Position numbers and translations under genes: made by a program. Positions 62,540 to 64,000 of a stretch of 64,000 bases of DNA are shown here, one piece after another; position 1 is the first letter of the stretch, and every line of letters starts with the position of its first letter. The notes under the pieces are model-generated. The model was not told the DNA's origin. It did not search any database and saw only the letters and a list, made by a program, of their open reading frames with translations. The stretch is from Streptomyces sp. NBC_01551 (GTDB lineage Bacteria; Actinomycetota; Actinomycetes; Streptomycetales; Streptomycetaceae): the NCBI RefSeq assembly GCF_026339935.1, contig NZ_JAPEPX010000001.1:4025501-4089500 (forward strand), read 5' to 3'.

Positions 62540-63136
62540 GTGGGGACCGTAACGCTCGGCGTTTCGATCGCGGTCCCGGAGCCGCACGGCAGCCAGCTCC
62601 AGGAGCTGCGCGCCGGCTTCGGGGACGCCGCCGCGCACGGCATTCCCACGCATGTCACCCTCGTGCCGCCGACCGAGGTGGAGGCGGACCGGCTCCCGGC
62701 GATCCGCGCGCACCTGAGCGAGGTCGCGGCCGCGTTCCGCGCCTTCGCGATGCGGCTGTCCGGGACGGGAACCTTCCGCCCGCTCTCGCCGGTCGTCTTC
62801 GTGAAGGTCGTCGAGGGCGCCCAGGGCTGCACCCGCCTCCAGCACCAGGTCCGCGACCCCGAGGGGCCGCTCAGCCGGGAGCTGGCGTTCCCGTACCACC
62901 CGCACGTCACCGTCGCCCACGGGATCTCCGAGGAGGCGATGGACCTGGCGTTCACGACCCTCTCCGAGTACGCCGCCGAGTGGGTCTGCGACGGCTTCGC
63001 GCTCTACGAGCAGGGCTCGGACGGGGTCTGGCGCAAGCTGCGTGAATACCCTTTCGGCGCGGGTCCGACGGGCGTCCCGGCGCAGCTGAGCTCCCCCGCC
63101 GATGACGCGGCCGAGGCGACGATACGCCCCTCCTGA
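62540..63136 (+). CDS. 2'-5' RNA ligase/2H phosphoesterase family protein
   Basis: This protein of 198 residues has the two HxT motifs of the 2H superfamily: HVT at 38-40 (PTHVTLVPP) and HVT at 122-124 (YHPHVTVAHG). Such enzymes open or close 2',3'-cyclic phosphates or 2'-5' bonds in RNA or nucleotides. It starts at GTG 62540 with CGGAGGAG upstream. It is cytoplasmic and lies 141 bases after trpS. The real substrate is not known for the Streptomyces members. Mean spacing between HxT motifs is normal, so it should be active. Confidence 0.85.
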   Translation: MGTVTLGVSIAVPEPHGSQLQELRAGFGDAAAHGIPTHVTLVPPTEVEADRLPAIRAHLSEVAAAFRAFAMRLSGTGTFRPLSPVVFVKVVEGAQGCTRLQHQVRDPEGPLSRELAFPYHPHVTVAHGISEEAMDLAFTTLSEYAAEWVCDGFALYEQGSDGVWRKLREYPFGAGPTGVPAQLSSPADDAAEATIRPS

Positions 63137-63329
63137 CGGCCCCGGCGCGGCCGCGAGGCCAGCGGTCGCAAGGCCAGCGGCCGCAAGGTCATCCGGGCAC
63201 CGAACCTGATCCTCCGTAGGACCAGGGCATGGAACGGGCGAGCCGTCGGGCGAAAAGTCACAATCGACGACCGTAGTGCCCAAAAGCGACAATCCCCGCT
63301 ATTTCCGGCAGCTCATTTACGGTGACCCC

Positions 63330-64000
63330 ATGGACTGGCTGACGAAACTCCCGGTGATCGGGCCGGTGGCGGCCGCGCTGATGCGTACGCACGCGTGGCG
63401 TTCCTACGAGCGGCTCGACCGGGTGCACTGGACGCGGCTGGCCGCCGCGATCACGTTCATCAGCTTCCTCGCGGTCTTCCCGCTCCTCACCGTCGCGGCC
63501 GCCATCGGCGCGGCGCTGCTCAGCCAAGAGCAGCTCGACAAGCTGGAGAAGAGCCTCACCGAGCAGGTGCCCGGCATCTCCGACCAGCTCGACATCAACG
63601 GCCTCGTCGCGAACGCGGGCACCGTCGGGCTCGTCGCCGGCGTCATCCTGCTGTTCGCCGGCATCTCCTGGGTCGGCGCGATGCGGGACTGCCTGCGTGC
63701 CGTGTGGGACAAGGACGACGAGGACGAGGGCAACCCCGTCGCGCGCAAGGGCAAGGACACGCTGGTCCTGCTGGGCCTCGGCGCCGCGGGGCTGGCCTCG
63801 GCGGCGGCCTCGATCATCGGCTCCAGCGCCGTCGGGAAGTTCGGCGGCTGGCTCGGCATCCCGCAGCACGGCGTCGGAGGCTGGGTGCTGCGCGCGGCAG
63901 CGTTCCTCGTCGGGGTGGTGGCCGCCTTCCTGCTCCTGCTCTACGTACTGACCCTGCTGCCCGGCGTCGAGCCGCCGCGCGGCCGCCTGATCCAGGCGGC
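63330..64000 (+). CDS. YihY/BrkB-family membrane protein, 3' end cut by window
   Basis: This is a polytopic membrane protein; the first 223 codons are visible and the frame is open to the window end. Residues 30-60 read WTRLAAAITFISFLAVFPLLTVAAAIGAALL and then two more helical pairs, with GLVANAGTVGLVAGVILLFAGISWVGAMRDCLRAVWD between, as in the BrkB/YihY family (formerly thought to be RNase BN). TACGGT (63318-63323) ends six bases before ATG 63330, so the mRNA is probably leaderless; an in-frame GTG at 63276 is the alternative. The 193-base gap upstream contains a short direct repeat (GGCCAGCGG-CGCAA, 63160-63187). Function is unknown. Confidence 0.85.
   Translation, partial: MDWLTKLPVIGPVAAALMRTHAWRSYERLDRVHWTRLAAAITFISFLAVFPLLTVAAAIGAALLSQEQLDKLEKSLTEQVPGISDQLDINGLVANAGTVGLVAGVILLFAGISWVGAMRDCLRAVWDKDDEDEGNPVARKGKDTLVLLGLGAAGLASAAASIIGSSAVGKFGGWLGIPQHGVGGWVLRAAAFLVGVVAAFLLLLYVLTLLPGVEPPRGRLIQA

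Overview
The window reads as a chromosomal core segment of a high-GC actinomycete, almost certainly Streptomyces. The codons are strongly G/C at third positions, GTG starts are common, and several genes look leaderless, with a TANNNT box 6-9 bases before the start codon. The gene order pcrA, M23 peptidase, lipase, icmB, MoxR/VWA module, sucCD, perM-like, purN-purH, folD-DUF3017, mdh ... glyA, trpS is one I associate with the central arm of Streptomyces chromosomes. I see no insertion sequence, prophage, CRISPR array, rRNA or tRNA.

Layout. 1-7 kb: three consecutive receptor-like Ser/Thr kinase genes; the first is cut by the window edge and the middle one is a pseudokinase whose fold is split by a long insertion. 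7-12.5 kb: a succinate-semialdehyde dehydrogenase/GMC oxidoreductase pair and a sortase (LAXTG) substrate. 12.7-15 kb: a chorismate mutase with a predicted Phe/Tyr attenuator leader, divergent from guaA. 15-24 kb: an aldolase-like protein, membrane proteins, a PspC protein divergent from a PspC-type histidine kinase/response regulator pair, an antigen-85-like esterase and an NlpC/P60 hydrolase. 24-30.4 kb: an ArsR regulator, pcrA, an M23 peptidase, a lipase and the B12 subunit icmB. 30.8-38.7 kb: a five-gene MoxR AAA / VWA / SWIM / DUF5691 / DUF5682 module. 38.9-52 kb: sucCD, an unusual XRE + sigma-like + transmembrane fusion, a PerM-like protein, purN-purH, folD-DUF3017 and mdh. 52-64 kb: a membrane protein whose ectodomain resembles those of the kinases, a MocR/AhpD-like divergent pair, an EamA transporter, a lipoprotein-GSP synthase pair, rocD, glyA behind a ZTP (pfl) riboswitch, trpS, a 2H phosphoesterase and a BrkB/YihY protein cut by the end.

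The strongest new signals are regulatory. (1) The divergent region of the MoxR/SWIM module carries two head-to-head promoters of the LexA-independent DNA-damage type (RecA-NDp, PafBC-linked), one a perfect consensus match that makes the SWIM mRNA leaderless; pcrA has a weaker relative at the same spacing. This suggests that the uncharacterised module is DNA-damage inducible. (2) Chorismate mutase is preceded by a leaderless 22-codon ORF with Phe, Phe and Tyr codons close together and by a 14-bp terminator hairpin, a plausible aromatic amino acid attenuator. (3) glyA carries a ZTP riboswitch and shares the window with purN, purH and folD, which use or interconvert one-carbon folates.

All calls come from reading the sequence. 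No database search or folding program was run, and synteny remarks are from memory.
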